DNA from: Poseidonocella sp. HB161398
GTDB taxonomy: Bacteria > Pseudomonadota > Alphaproteobacteria > Rhodobacterales > Rhodobacteraceae
DNA length: 64,000 nt
Assembly: GCF_005870025.1 (NCBI RefSeq)
Contig: NZ_VATA01000036.1
Coordinates: 1-64,000, forward strand
Direction of reading: 5' to 3'
The notes beneath the pieces were generated by a model. The model saw only the letters and a program-made list of their open reading frames with translations. It made no database searches and was not told the DNA's origin. Shown piece by piece: positions 16,239-24,272 of this stretch (the stretch's first letter is position 1; each line of letters begins with the position of its first letter). Made by a program: the position numbers and the translations under genes.

Positions 16239-19031
16239 TTAGAAGTGGACCGAGCGTGCGGTGCCCGGCACGGCAACCGGCGGCGCGAACTTGGTCAGGT
16301 CGATGCCTTCGACCGCGGACTTGTACTCCTCCGCGGAGGGCGTGCGGCCGAGGATGGCCGAGAGCACGACGACCGGGGTCGAGGCGAGCAGCGACTCGCC
16401 CTTCTTCTCGGCGCTGTCTTCCACGACGCGGCCCTGGAAGAGGCGCGTGGAGGTGGCCAGGACGGTGTCGCCCTTCGCGGCCTTCTCCTGGTTGCCCATG
16501 CACAGGTTGCAGCCCGGACGCTCGAGATAGAGGATGTTCTCGTACTCGGTGCGGTTCTGCTGCTTGGGGAAGAGGTCGTCGAACTCGAAGCCCGAGTACT
16601 TCTGGAGGATTTCCCAGTCGCCCTCTTCCTTCAGCTCGTCGATGATGTTGTAGGTCGGAGCGGCCACCACCAGCGGCGCCTTGAACTCGACCTTGCCGTT
16701 CGCCTTCTCCAGGTTCTTCAGCATCTGGGCGACGATCTTCATGTCGCCCTTGTGCACCATGCAGGAGCCGACGAAGCCCAGATCCACCTTCTTCTCCGAG
16801 CCGTAGTAGGAGATCGGACGGATGGTGTCGTGGGTGTAGCGGCGCGACGGATCGGCGTTGTTGACGTCCGGGTCGGCGATCATCGGCTCGTCGATCAGGT
16901 CGAGATCCACCACGACTTCTGCGAAGTACTTGGCGTTGTCGTCGGGACGCAGCGCGGGCTTCTCGCCCGACGTGATCTCGGCGATGCGCTTGTCGGCCTT
17001 GGCGATCAGGCCCGCGAGCGTGCCGGCCTCGTTCTCCATGCCCTTGTCGATCATCACCTGGATGCGGTGCTTCGCCAGTTCCAGCGAGCCGATCAGCGTC
17101 TCGTCATTGGAGATGCAGATCGAGGCCTTGGCCTTCATCTCCGCGGTCCAGTCGGTGAAGGTGAAGGCCTGGTCGGCGAGCAGCGTGCCGATATGGACTT
17201 CGATGATGCGGCCCTGGAAGACGTTGTCGCCATGCTGCTGGAGCATCTGCGCCTGGGTGGCGTGCACCACGTCGCGGAAGTCCATGTGCGGCGCCATCTC
17301 GCCCTTGAAGGTGACCTTCACGGATTCGGGGATCGGCATGGTCGCCTCGCCGGTCGCCAGCGCCAGCGCCACGGTGCCGGAGTCGGCGCCGAAGGCGACG
17401 CCCTTCGACATGCGGGTGTGGCTGTCGCCGCCGATGATGACGTCCCAGTCATCCACGGTGATGTCGTTGAGCACCTTGTGGATGACGTCGGTCATCGCGT
17501 GGTAGGAGCCCTTCGGGTCGCGCGCGGTGATCAGGCCGAAGTTGTTCATGAAGGACATGAGCTTCGGGATGTTCGCCTGGGCCTTCTTGTCCCAGACCGA
17601 CGCGGTGTGGCAGCCCGACTGGTAGGCGCCGTCGACGGTCGGCGAGATGACGGTGGCCGCCATCGCCTCGAGCTCCTGCGCGGTCATCAGGCCGGTGGTG
17701 TCCTGCGAGCCGACGATGTTCACCTTGACGCGGACATCCGAGCCCGCATGCAGGACCTTGCCCTTCGGCACGCCGAGCGCGTTGCGGTTGAAGATCTTCT
17801 CGACGGCGGTCAGGCCCTGGTCCTCGGCCGAGACTTCCTTGTTCGGGGCGAAGACCGGGGTCGGCTCGACGCCGAGGGTTTCCGCGGCGAATGTCTGCAG
17901 CTTCTTGCCGAAGACGATGGCATAGGAGCTGCCCGCCTTCATGAACTCGACCTTCTGGGGCGTGAAGGCGGAGGCGACATCGGCCAGCTCTTCGCTGCCA
18001 TCCTCGGATTTCAGCTTCTTGCCCTTGGTGTCGATCGACAGCACGGTGCCGGTGGCGACCGAGTACTTCTGCTCGAGGATCGGGTTGCCCTCGTTGTTCA
18101 GCAGCGGCTTGCCGTTCTCGTCGAGCTTCTTGACCCAGTTCTTCAGGTCGAGCCCGATGCCCCCGGTGACGCCCACGGTCGTCAGGAAGATCGGCGAGAT
18201 GCCGTTGGTGCCCGCCACGACGGGGGCGTAGTTGACGAAGGGAACGTAGGGGCTGGTGGGCTTGCCGGTCCACAGTGCCACGTTGTTCACGCCCGACATG
18301 CGCGAGGAGCCGACGCCCATCGTGCCCTTCTCGGCGATCAGCATGACGCGCTTGTCCGGGTGCTGCGCCTGCAGATCCTGGATTTCCTTCTGCGCCTCGG
18401 GGGAGATCATGCACTTGCCGTGCAGCTCGCGGTCCGAGCGCGAATGCGCCTGGTTGCCCGGCGACAGCAGGTCGGTGGAGATGTCGCCTTCGGCGGCGAT
18501 GTAGGTGACGACCTTGATCTCGTCGTCGACATCGGGAAGCTTGGTGAAGAACTCGGCCTTGGCGTAGCTTTCCAGGATGTCCTTCACGACCGGGTTGCCG
18601 GCCTCGTGGGCCGCGGCCAGGCGCGCCATGTCGGCGTCATAGAGGAAGACCTGGGTCTTCAGCACCTCTGCCGCCTGCGCGGCGATCCCGGCGTCATCGC
18701 CGAGCGCCAAGTCGAGCAGGACCTCGACCGACGGACCGCCCTTCATGTGCGACAGCAGCTCGAAGGCGAAGGCGGGAGTGATCTCTTCGACGACGGACTC
18801 GCCGAGGATGATCTTCTTCAGGAAGGCCGCCTTGACGCCTGCAGCGCTCGTGGTGCCGGGCAGGGTATTGTAGATGAAGAACTGCAGGGAGTCGGCGCGG
18901 TGCTCGTTCCCGGCCTCTTCGATCTGCGCGATAAGCTCCTTCACCAGCTCGCCATCGTCGATGGGCTTGGGATGCAGGCCTTCGCCTTTGCGCGTTTCGA
19001 TCTCGTTTAGGTAGTCTGTGTACAAGCTCAT
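16239..19031 (-). CDS. acnB: Aconitate hydratase B / 2-methylisocitrate dehydratase
   Basis: A 930-residue cytoplasmic 4Fe-4S enzyme that interconverts citrate and isocitrate in the TCA cycle and can act on 2-methylisocitrate. The AcnB layout is clear: N-terminal HEAT-like domain, then the swivel and catalytic domains. The cluster cysteines lie in GSCMVHKGD (about Cys757) and PGCNLCMGNQ (about Cys841 and Cys844). It is about 65 residues longer than E. coli AcnB, with extra sequence between the first and second cluster cysteines. It is a single-gene unit with its own terminator. Codon use is strongly biased toward C-ending and AAG codons, as expected for a highly expressed gene. Many alphaproteobacteria rely on AcnA instead. 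Confidence 0.95.
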   Translation of the reverse strand: MSLYTDYLNEIETRKGEGLHPKPIDDGELVKELIAQIEEAGNEHRADSLQFFIYNTLPGTTSAAGVKAAFLKKIILGESVVEEITPAFAFELLSHMKGGPSVEVLLDLALGDDAGIAAQAAEVLKTQVFLYDADMARLAAAHEAGNPVVKDILESYAKAEFFTKLPDVDDEIKVVTYIAAEGDISTDLLSPGNQAHSRSDRELHGKCMISPEAQKEIQDLQAQHPDKRVMLIAEKGTMGVGSSRMSGVNNVALWTGKPTSPYVPFVNYAPVVAGTNGISPIFLTTVGVTGGIGLDLKNWVKKLDENGKPLLNNEGNPILEQKYSVATGTVLSIDTKGKKLKSEDGSEELADVASAFTPQKVEFMKAGSSYAIVFGKKLQTFAAETLGVEPTPVFAPNKEVSAEDQGLTAVEKIFNRNALGVPKGKVLHAGSDVRVKVNIVGSQDTTGLMTAQELEAMAATVISPTVDGAYQSGCHTASVWDKKAQANIPKLMSFMNNFGLITARDPKGSYHAMTDVIHKVLNDITVDDWDVIIGGDSHTRMSKGVAFGADSGTVALALATGEATMPIPESVKVTFKGEMAPHMDFRDVVHATQAQMLQQHGDNVFQGRIIEVHIGTLLADQAFTFTDWTAEMKAKASICISNDETLIGSLELAKHRIQVMIDKGMENEAGTLAGLIAKADKRIAEITSGEKPALRPDDNAKYFAEVVVDLDLIDEPMIADPDVNNADPSRRYTHDTIRPISYYGSEKKVDLGFVGSCMVHKGDMKIVAQMLKNLEKANGKVEFKAPLVVAAPTYNIIDELKEEGDWEILQKYSGFEFDDLFPKQQNRTEYENILYLERPGCNLCMGNQEKAAKGDTVLATSTRLFQGRVVEDSAEKKGESLLASTPVVVLSAILGRTPSAEEYKSAVEGIDLTKFAPPVAVPGTARSVHF

Positions 19032-19055
19032 GACGATCCCTAGATTCCGTGTTGG

Positions 19056-19084
19056 ATTAAGCTAGAACACTGGGCCGCAAGCAA
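19056..19084 (-). promoter_or_regulatory. Candidate acnB promoter
   Basis: On the minus strand TTGCTT (19084-19079) and CTTAAT (19061-19056) are separated by 17 bases. This would place transcription start near 19049, giving a short leader with AGGGAT as ribosome binding site before ATG 19031. Matches to consensus are moderate (3/6 and 4/6). Confidence 0.35.
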
Positions 19085-19599
19085 ATCTCGCGAGCGATGG
19101 CAAGCTTATTGTGTACATCTGTATACCACGTGATTTTCGGTAGCAAGAGGCACGATCCCGTCATAATGCCCCACTGGCGGGGAAGTCGACCAGCGCCGAA
19201 AGCCCGCAATGCCGCATAGCTTGGCAGATCCGGGATTTCAGCCCGCATTCGCGCGTTTTGCGGGCGAATTGCAGTCAATTCGCAACAATCTGGGAAGATG
19301 TCGCAGCCACCGCGGCCGCGGCAGGCGCCGTTTCCGGGACCGGGACGGCCTTTCCGGGGCTGCCGGGCCCGACAGGAGCGGCGGAGGATCCCGCGGGCGG
19401 CGCCTGCTCCGCCCCGGACCTCCCCCGGGACCGGATCCGGCCGGAGCGGCCGCATATGGTGGAATACCTTGCCTCGAAGGGCCCGGACAGCCAGCCAAGG
19501 TGACTTTACGTCTGTGCTCCGCTACTCTCCCTGCCGTTAACGCTGGTTACCGTTGATTCGGTTTCTGAGCCTGCATCACACCGGATTTGGGATATTGCC
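19085..19599. other. Divergent intergenic region between acnB and the peptidoglycan-binding-like gene
   Basis: About 500 bases with no supportable gene. It holds the control regions of two divergent genes. A partly symmetric GTGTACATCTGTATACCAC at 19111-19129 lies upstream of the acnB -35 box and could be a GntR-type site, but only its outer three bases pair perfectly. The rest is GC-rich with no repeat or RNA that I recognise. Confidence 0.4.
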
Positions 19600-20928
19600 A
19601 TGCTCAAGCGCAAGAATTTGATCTCCCTCGCAACCGCGGCGAGCCTGGCCGCAGTCCCGTCCTACGGCGTGGCGGGGAACGATCTCGCAAAGGCGCTGGC
19701 AGGCGCCGCCGTGGCCGGGGCGATCTTCTGCGGCGCCACGGGCAAATGCACGCGGAACAAGCCCGCGCCCACCACCACAAGTCGCGCGGCGCCGAAGCCG
19801 TCGGGCATCTCCTCGGCGCAGCGCACCGAGAACAAGTCGGTCCAGCAGGCGCTGAACGGCTTCGGCTTCAATGTCGGCACGCCCGATGGCGCGCTGGGGC
19901 CGAAATCCCGCGCCGGGATCTCCAGCTACCAGGCCTATATGGGCTACAACCCCACGGGCTATCTCGACGACTACCAGCGCGGCGTCCTGATCGAGAGCTA
20001 CAACCGGATGAATGCCGGCGGCGGCGCGGCCTATCCGCAGGTCGTCGCCTCGGAAGGGACCAAAGGGCTGCTGAAGGCGTTCAACGATCCGAACTACCCG
20101 CCGCGGACCACCGCCGTGACTGCGCCGGTGCCGCCCGCCGTCGCCCCGCCGGTCGCACCGCCGCCCGTCGCCCAGGCCCAGGCGCCGCAGGTGCAGCCGA
20201 CCCTGCCCTCGGTCACGCAGGCCGCCGCCAAGACCCTGCCGGCGCTGCCCGCCCTGACCCCGGCCTCCGCCTCGATGTCCGAGCGCTGCGAGGTCGTCCA
20301 GCTGATGACCCAGACGAACCAGGGCCCGATCCTGGCCGCCAGCATGACCGACCGCAACCAGGCGCTGAGCGAGCAGTTCTGCGGCGCGCGCAGCGTCTCG
20401 ATCACCGCGGGCCAGTCCACCGCCGACACCTACCAGCTGGCGCCCGAGGCGATCGCCCAGTCCTGCACCCTGGTCGAGGAGACCATGGCGCCGGTGATGG
20501 CCAAGCTGCAGACCGGCGCGCCGGCCGACCTGGCCGCGGAAGCCAAGGCGCTGAGCGCCAAGCTCGCCCCCGATGCCGAGACCGCCGCCGCCTTCGGCAA
20601 GGTCTGCATCGGCGCGGGCTACCGCGAGGACGCGCCGGAAACCGCGCTGAGCGGAGCGCTGATGATGGTCGGCGCGGGCCTCGGCCCCTATGGCGAACTC
20701 GTCGGCCACCATCTGCGCGAGGGCTTCGGCACGGCGCAGAACGAGAAGCAGGCAGAGCTGTGGTATGTCGAGGCGATGACCGCGCTCGAGCAGAACCAGC
20801 AGCCGGCCTTCCTGCCCAGCAGCTCGGGCGAGCGCATGGCGGTGATCCGCAGCGCGCTGATGCTCGACAGCGAGGAAGCCAGCAACGCCGGAAACGGGAC
20901 CCTGCTGCCGATCCTCGTCAAGCAGTGA
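19600..20928 (+). CDS. Secreted protein with peptidoglycan-binding-like domain
   Basis: A 442-residue protein with an N-terminal signal peptide (about 1-26). A PGB_1-like helical repeat follows at about 79-130 (SVQQALNGFGFNVGTPDGALGPKSR, then YQAYMGYNPTGYLDDYQ), then a Pro/Ala/Val-rich linker (about 160-215) and an Ala-rich helical C-terminal half with conserved Cys pairs. Predicted periplasmic, possibly wall-associated. It has its own terminator and is separated from the downstream Srf-type operon by about 250 bases, but its Cys-rich envelope style and position suggest it may belong functionally to that locus. Function unknown. Confidence 0.7.
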   Translation: MLKRKNLISLATAASLAAVPSYGVAGNDLAKALAGAAVAGAIFCGATGKCTRNKPAPTTTSRAAPKPSGISSAQRTENKSVQQALNGFGFNVGTPDGALGPKSRAGISSYQAYMGYNPTGYLDDYQRGVLIESYNRMNAGGGAAYPQVVASEGTKGLLKAFNDPNYPPRTTAVTAPVPPAVAPPVAPPPVAQAQAPQVQPTLPSVTQAAAKTLPALPALTPASASMSERCEVVQLMTQTNQGPILAASMTDRNQALSEQFCGARSVSITAGQSTADTYQLAPEAIAQSCTLVEETMAPVMAKLQTGAPADLAAEAKALSAKLAPDAETAAAFGKVCIGAGYREDAPETALSGALMMVGAGLGPYGELVGHHLREGFGTAQNEKQAELWYVEAMTALEQNQQPAFLPSSSGERMAVIRSALMLDSEEASNAGNGTLLPILVKQ

Positions 20929-20950
20929 CCCCGGCCCCATGAACAGCTGA

Positions 20951-20972
20951 GGCGCCCGGCCGGGCGCCTTTT
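20951..20972 (+). terminator. Rho-independent terminator after the peptidoglycan-binding-like gene
   Basis: GGCGCCC GGCC GGGCGCC forms a tight 7-bp stem with a 4-base loop, followed by TTTT, 22 bases past the stop codon. Confidence 0.85.
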
Positions 20973-21179
20973 GCGTGCTGTCCGCACGTCCGCCCGGCAG
21001 ATCGCCGCCGGACAGATTACGCCTGCGGCAGCAATGGCTTGCTTTATGTTTTTGCCATCCCTAACGTGATCGCGAGATCTCATTCGTTTTGGTTAAATAT
21101 GCACGTTTCCAGGTCTTCGCTCCGCCCTTGCCCCCGCGACCGGTCCCGTGCCGCGACCGCCTCCTGCCGGGACTAGACC

Positions 21180-22973
21180 ATGGCCGACCACTTCCTGACG
21201 AAATCCCGGCTCGACCGCGGCCAGTGCCTGAGGGTCGGCGACACGATCGCGCTGGAGCTCTATCCGGCGCTGCACGCGGCGCTGCTGCGCCATGCAGGCG
21301 AGGCCGCTGCCGCGCTCTTCGCCGAGCCGCTGGTCAGCCGCGGCAATGACGAGGCCGAGGGCTCCGTCACCTGGTACACCGAATTCCCCGGCGCGGGCAC
21401 GCCGCTCTCGCAGCTTGACGAGGGCGCCCGCGCGCAGGTCTCCGACCGGCTCCGCGCCGCGCTGGCGCCGCTGCCGGCCCTGTCCGCCGATCCCGAGATC
21501 GGCCCGCTGATCGCCGCCGCGCTGACGGTCACCGGCGAGGACGATTTCTGGGCCGTGCAGGGCGCGCCGGTGATCGTCAACTGGGGGATGGAACCCGCGG
21601 GCGGGATCCGCGACGCGGCCGCCCATCGCGCCCGCACCTTCGGCCCCTTCCTGCCCGCCGCGGCGTCCTCGCCGCTGCCCGGGGCCGCGGCTGCGGCCGT
21701 CGGCGCGGGCGCAGGGATTGCCGCGGCGGCAGCCGCAGCTCCGGCCAGCGCGGCGCAGCCCCCCGAAGAAGACCCCGCGGAGGGAGAGACGGGCCCGCCC
21801 GCCGCCGAGCCCGCTGCCACGCGCCGGCTGCCGGTCATCGCCTGGCTGCCGCTGGTCCTGCTGCTGCTCCTCTCGGGCGGGCTGCTGGCCTGGCTGCTGG
21901 TGCCCGGAAACCGGCTTTTCCCCGTCGCATCCGGCACCGATGCCTCCGCCACGGCCGAGGCGGTCGCCATGGCCGAAGCGCTGAACCGCGATCTGGAGAC
22001 CCGGCTGGCCGCGCTGCAGGACAATCTCGAGGGCGCGCAATGCCTTGCCGACGGCTCGCTGGTGGTACCGGACGGCCGCACGCTCGAAGGGCTGCTGCCG
22101 CCCGATCCCGCCGATCCGGCGGACCGCGCCGGCGCGGTGGCCCCGGGCATCCCCTCCCCGGTCCTGCCGCCCGCACCCGAGCGCACCCGCGTCCAGCCGG
22201 CCGGTGCGGAGGCGCCGCTGCCGCTGCTCGAGCTCCTGGAGGCGCGCACCGCGCTGGTCGTGGCCACCGCCGGACCGGACATGTCGACCGGGTCGGGCTT
22301 CTTCATCGGCCCCGACCTGCTGCTGACCAACCACCATGTCATCGCCGGCGCCGCGCCCGACGGCATCTTCGTCACCAGCGCCGCGCTCGGACGCGCCCAT
22401 GCGGCGACGCTGGTGAAATCCTCCGGGCCGATGGAGACGACCGGGACCGATTTCGCGCTGCTGCGCGTCGAGGGCGTGTCGCAGCCGGAATTCGAGATCT
22501 ACGCGCCCCAGGGCAGCCTGAAGCTCCGCTCCGTGGTCGCGGCGGGCTATCCCGGCGACGTGATCCAGAGCGACGCGCAGTTCCAGGCGCTGCTGGGCGG
22601 CGACATGACCTCGGCGCCCGACCTGATCGTCACCGACGGCATCGTCAATTCCGAGCAGGACTACCGCGGCGGCGCCCGCGTGGTGGTGCATTCGGCCGAT
22701 GTCTCGCAGGGCAATTCCGGCGGGCCGCTGGTCGATAGCTGCGGCCGCATCGTCGGCGTCAACACCTTCGTCAACCGCGGCGAGCTGAGAAGCTGGAACT
22801 TCGCGCTCTCCTCCGAGAGCCTGCTGGCCTTCCTGCAGAGCGCCGGGGCCGAGGGCACCGTGACCCGCGCCCCCTGCGTCCCGGTGGTGGAGCGCCCCGC
22901 CGCGGCGCGGCCCAGCGGCGCCCCGCTGGTGCAGGACGGCATGCTGACCCTGCCGCCGCGCGGCAGCGAATAG
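21180..22973 (+). CDS. Inner-membrane protein: SrfA-like cytoplasmic domain + periplasmic trypsin-like protease
   Basis: A 597-residue protein and first gene of the Srf-type operon. The cytoplasmic N-terminal domain (about 1-165) contains ALFAEPLVSRGNDEAEGSVTWYTEFPG and APVIVNWGM, matching the next protein and resembling SrfA-family proteins. An Ala/Pro linker, one membrane helix (about 217-241) and a short coiled-coil stalk follow. The periplasmic trypsin/DegP-type domain has His386 (TNHHVIAG), Asp424 (TDFALLRV) and Ser513 (GNSGGPL), so it looks catalytically complete. No PDZ domain is seen. Role inferred: a protease held at the membrane by a Srf-type complex. The next gene begins 12 bases after its stop. 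Confidence 0.8.
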   Translation: MADHFLTKSRLDRGQCLRVGDTIALELYPALHAALLRHAGEAAAALFAEPLVSRGNDEAEGSVTWYTEFPGAGTPLSQLDEGARAQVSDRLRAALAPLPALSADPEIGPLIAAALTVTGEDDFWAVQGAPVIVNWGMEPAGGIRDAAAHRARTFGPFLPAAASSPLPGAAAAAVGAGAGIAAAAAAAPASAAQPPEEDPAEGETGPPAAEPAATRRLPVIAWLPLVLLLLLSGGLLAWLLVPGNRLFPVASGTDASATAEAVAMAEALNRDLETRLAALQDNLEGAQCLADGSLVVPDGRTLEGLLPPDPADPADRAGAVAPGIPSPVLPPAPERTRVQPAGAEAPLPLLELLEARTALVVATAGPDMSTGSGFFIGPDLLLTNHHVIAGAAPDGIFVTSAALGRAHAATLVKSSGPMETTGTDFALLRVEGVSQPEFEIYAPQGSLKLRSVVAAGYPGDVIQSDAQFQALLGGDMTSAPDLIVTDGIVNSEQDYRGGARVVVHSADVSQGNSGGPLVDSCGRIVGVNTFVNRGELRSWNFALSSESLLAFLQSAGAEGTVTRAPCVPVVERPAAARPSGAPLVQDGMLTLPPRGSE

Positions 22974-22985
22974 GGCGGCGGCGCG

Positions 22986-24272
22986 ATGTCCACGGCACTG
23001 CTGATTGATAGCACGACCGAAGGGCTCCGGCCGCTCGGGACCGCCCCGCAGCGCTCCTACGAGCTGGTCACCGGCGCGATCCTCGCCGCGCCCTCGCTGG
23101 GCGAGGCGCATGCCGCGCTCTTCGCCGAGCCGGTGGAAAGCGCCTATGGCGACCGCATCGACTGGTACAGCCCGCTGGACGGCCGGGCGCAGACCCTCGC
23201 CACCCTTCCCGCGGAGGAGGCCGAAGCCGCCCGCGCAGAGCTGGCCCGGCTGAGCGACGACATCCTCGCCGAGGCGGAGCGGCTGGAAGAGGGCGGCAGC
23301 CGCGAGGAGAAGCGGCTTTCCGAGGCGCTGCGCAACGCGGTCTGCCATCCCGGCGAGGGCTCGGTCTTCGTGCTGCCGGGCGCGGGCGGCCGCCCGCAGC
23401 CGGTGCTGGCGCATTGGGGCTGGGTGCGCGACGAGGCGCCCGAAGTGCGCGGCGCGCTCAGCGCCGTCGACCGCAGCCAGCCCATGGCGCCCGCCGCGCC
23501 GCCCGCCGGCGCCGGAGCCGGGGCGGACGCGATGGCGTCGACCGCCCCGGCAGCCGTCCTCGCGGAGGATCCCGCCCGCCGCGGCGTTCCGGCGGCCCTG
23601 CTCTGGCTCGGCTGGCTCCTGCTGCTGCTGATCCTCCTGGCGATCTTCTACCTGCTGGTGGCGCCCTGCGCGCTGCGCCCGGCCTTCCTGCCCGGCGCCT
23701 GCCCCGGCGCGGAGACCGCCCGCGCCGCGGTCTTCGCCGAGACGGAGGTGCTGGAAACCCGCATCGCCATGGCCGAGCGCGAGCTCTCGGCGCTCGACCG
23801 CGCCTGCCAGCCGGTCATCGACCCGGCGATCCCGCTGCCGGTCGCCGAGCTGCCGCCGGGCAGCCGGGACGATGCTGATGCCGCGCGGCTCGCCGAGCAG
23901 GGCGCGACCATCGGCGAGCTGACCTTCTCGCTTCTCTGGGGCAGCCGCGCGGATCTGGATCTGCATGTCACCTGCCCCGAGGGCGGCACCGTTTCCTACG
24001 GCAACCGCGAGGCCTGCGGCGGCACGCTCGATGTCGATAGCAATGCCAGCAGCTCGCGCCTGCGCAGCGATCCGGTGGAGAACGTGTTCTATGCCGCGCC
24101 CGGGCCCGGCAGTTACCGCATCCGGGTCAATCTCTACCAGCCGCGCGGCGAGACGGGCGCGCAGCCCTTCCGCCTGCGCATCCAGGACGGCGACCGGGTC
24201 GAGCTTGTCGAGGGCTCGGTGACGCCCGGACAGCCCGACTGGGTCACGGAATTCAGCTATGGGGGCCGGTGA
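22986..24272 (+). CDS. SrfA-like inner-membrane protein with periplasmic DUF2135-like domain
   Basis: A 428-residue protein. The N-terminal domain carries ALFAEPVESAYGDRIDWYSPLDG and QPVLAHWGWV, clearly paralogous to the preceding protein and, from memory, like SrfA family proteins. One membrane helix (about 199-224) is followed by PGACPGAE, then a coiled-coil stalk (EVLETRIAMAERELSALDRACQ). The C-terminal domain (about 310-428) contains LLWGSRADLDLHVTCPEGG, GGTLDVDSN and ENVFYAAPGPGSYRIRVNLY, typical of DUF2135/YfaP-like beta-sandwich domains. The stop overlaps the next start as TGATG, indicating translational coupling to the SrfB-like gene. Function unknown; a structural or ligand-sensing envelope subunit is inferred. 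Confidence 0.75.
   Translation: MSTALLIDSTTEGLRPLGTAPQRSYELVTGAILAAPSLGEAHAALFAEPVESAYGDRIDWYSPLDGRAQTLATLPAEEAEAARAELARLSDDILAEAERLEEGGSREEKRLSEALRNAVCHPGEGSVFVLPGAGGRPQPVLAHWGWVRDEAPEVRGALSAVDRSQPMAPAAPPAGAGAGADAMASTAPAAVLAEDPARRGVPAALLWLGWLLLLLILLAIFYLLVAPCALRPAFLPGACPGAETARAAVFAETEVLETRIAMAERELSALDRACQPVIDPAIPLPVAELPPGSRDDADAARLAEQGATIGELTFSLLWGSRADLDLHVTCPEGGTVSYGNREACGGTLDVDSNASSSRLRSDPVENVFYAAPGPGSYRIRVNLYQPRGETGAQPFRLRIQDGDRVELVEGSVTPGQPDWVTEFSYGGR

Noticed and set aside
14817-19010. Very long plus-strand open frame opposite acnB (about 1400 codons)
   Set aside because: It is the antisense shadow of acnB and neighbours; the translation is repetitive in Asp, Val, His and Arg without domains, as expected from the complement of a strongly GC3-biased gene.
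19111-19129. Partly symmetric GTGTACATCTGTATACCAC considered as an acnB operator
   Set aside because: Only the outermost bases pair and there is no second copy or adjacent regulator gene; not strong enough for a separate feature.
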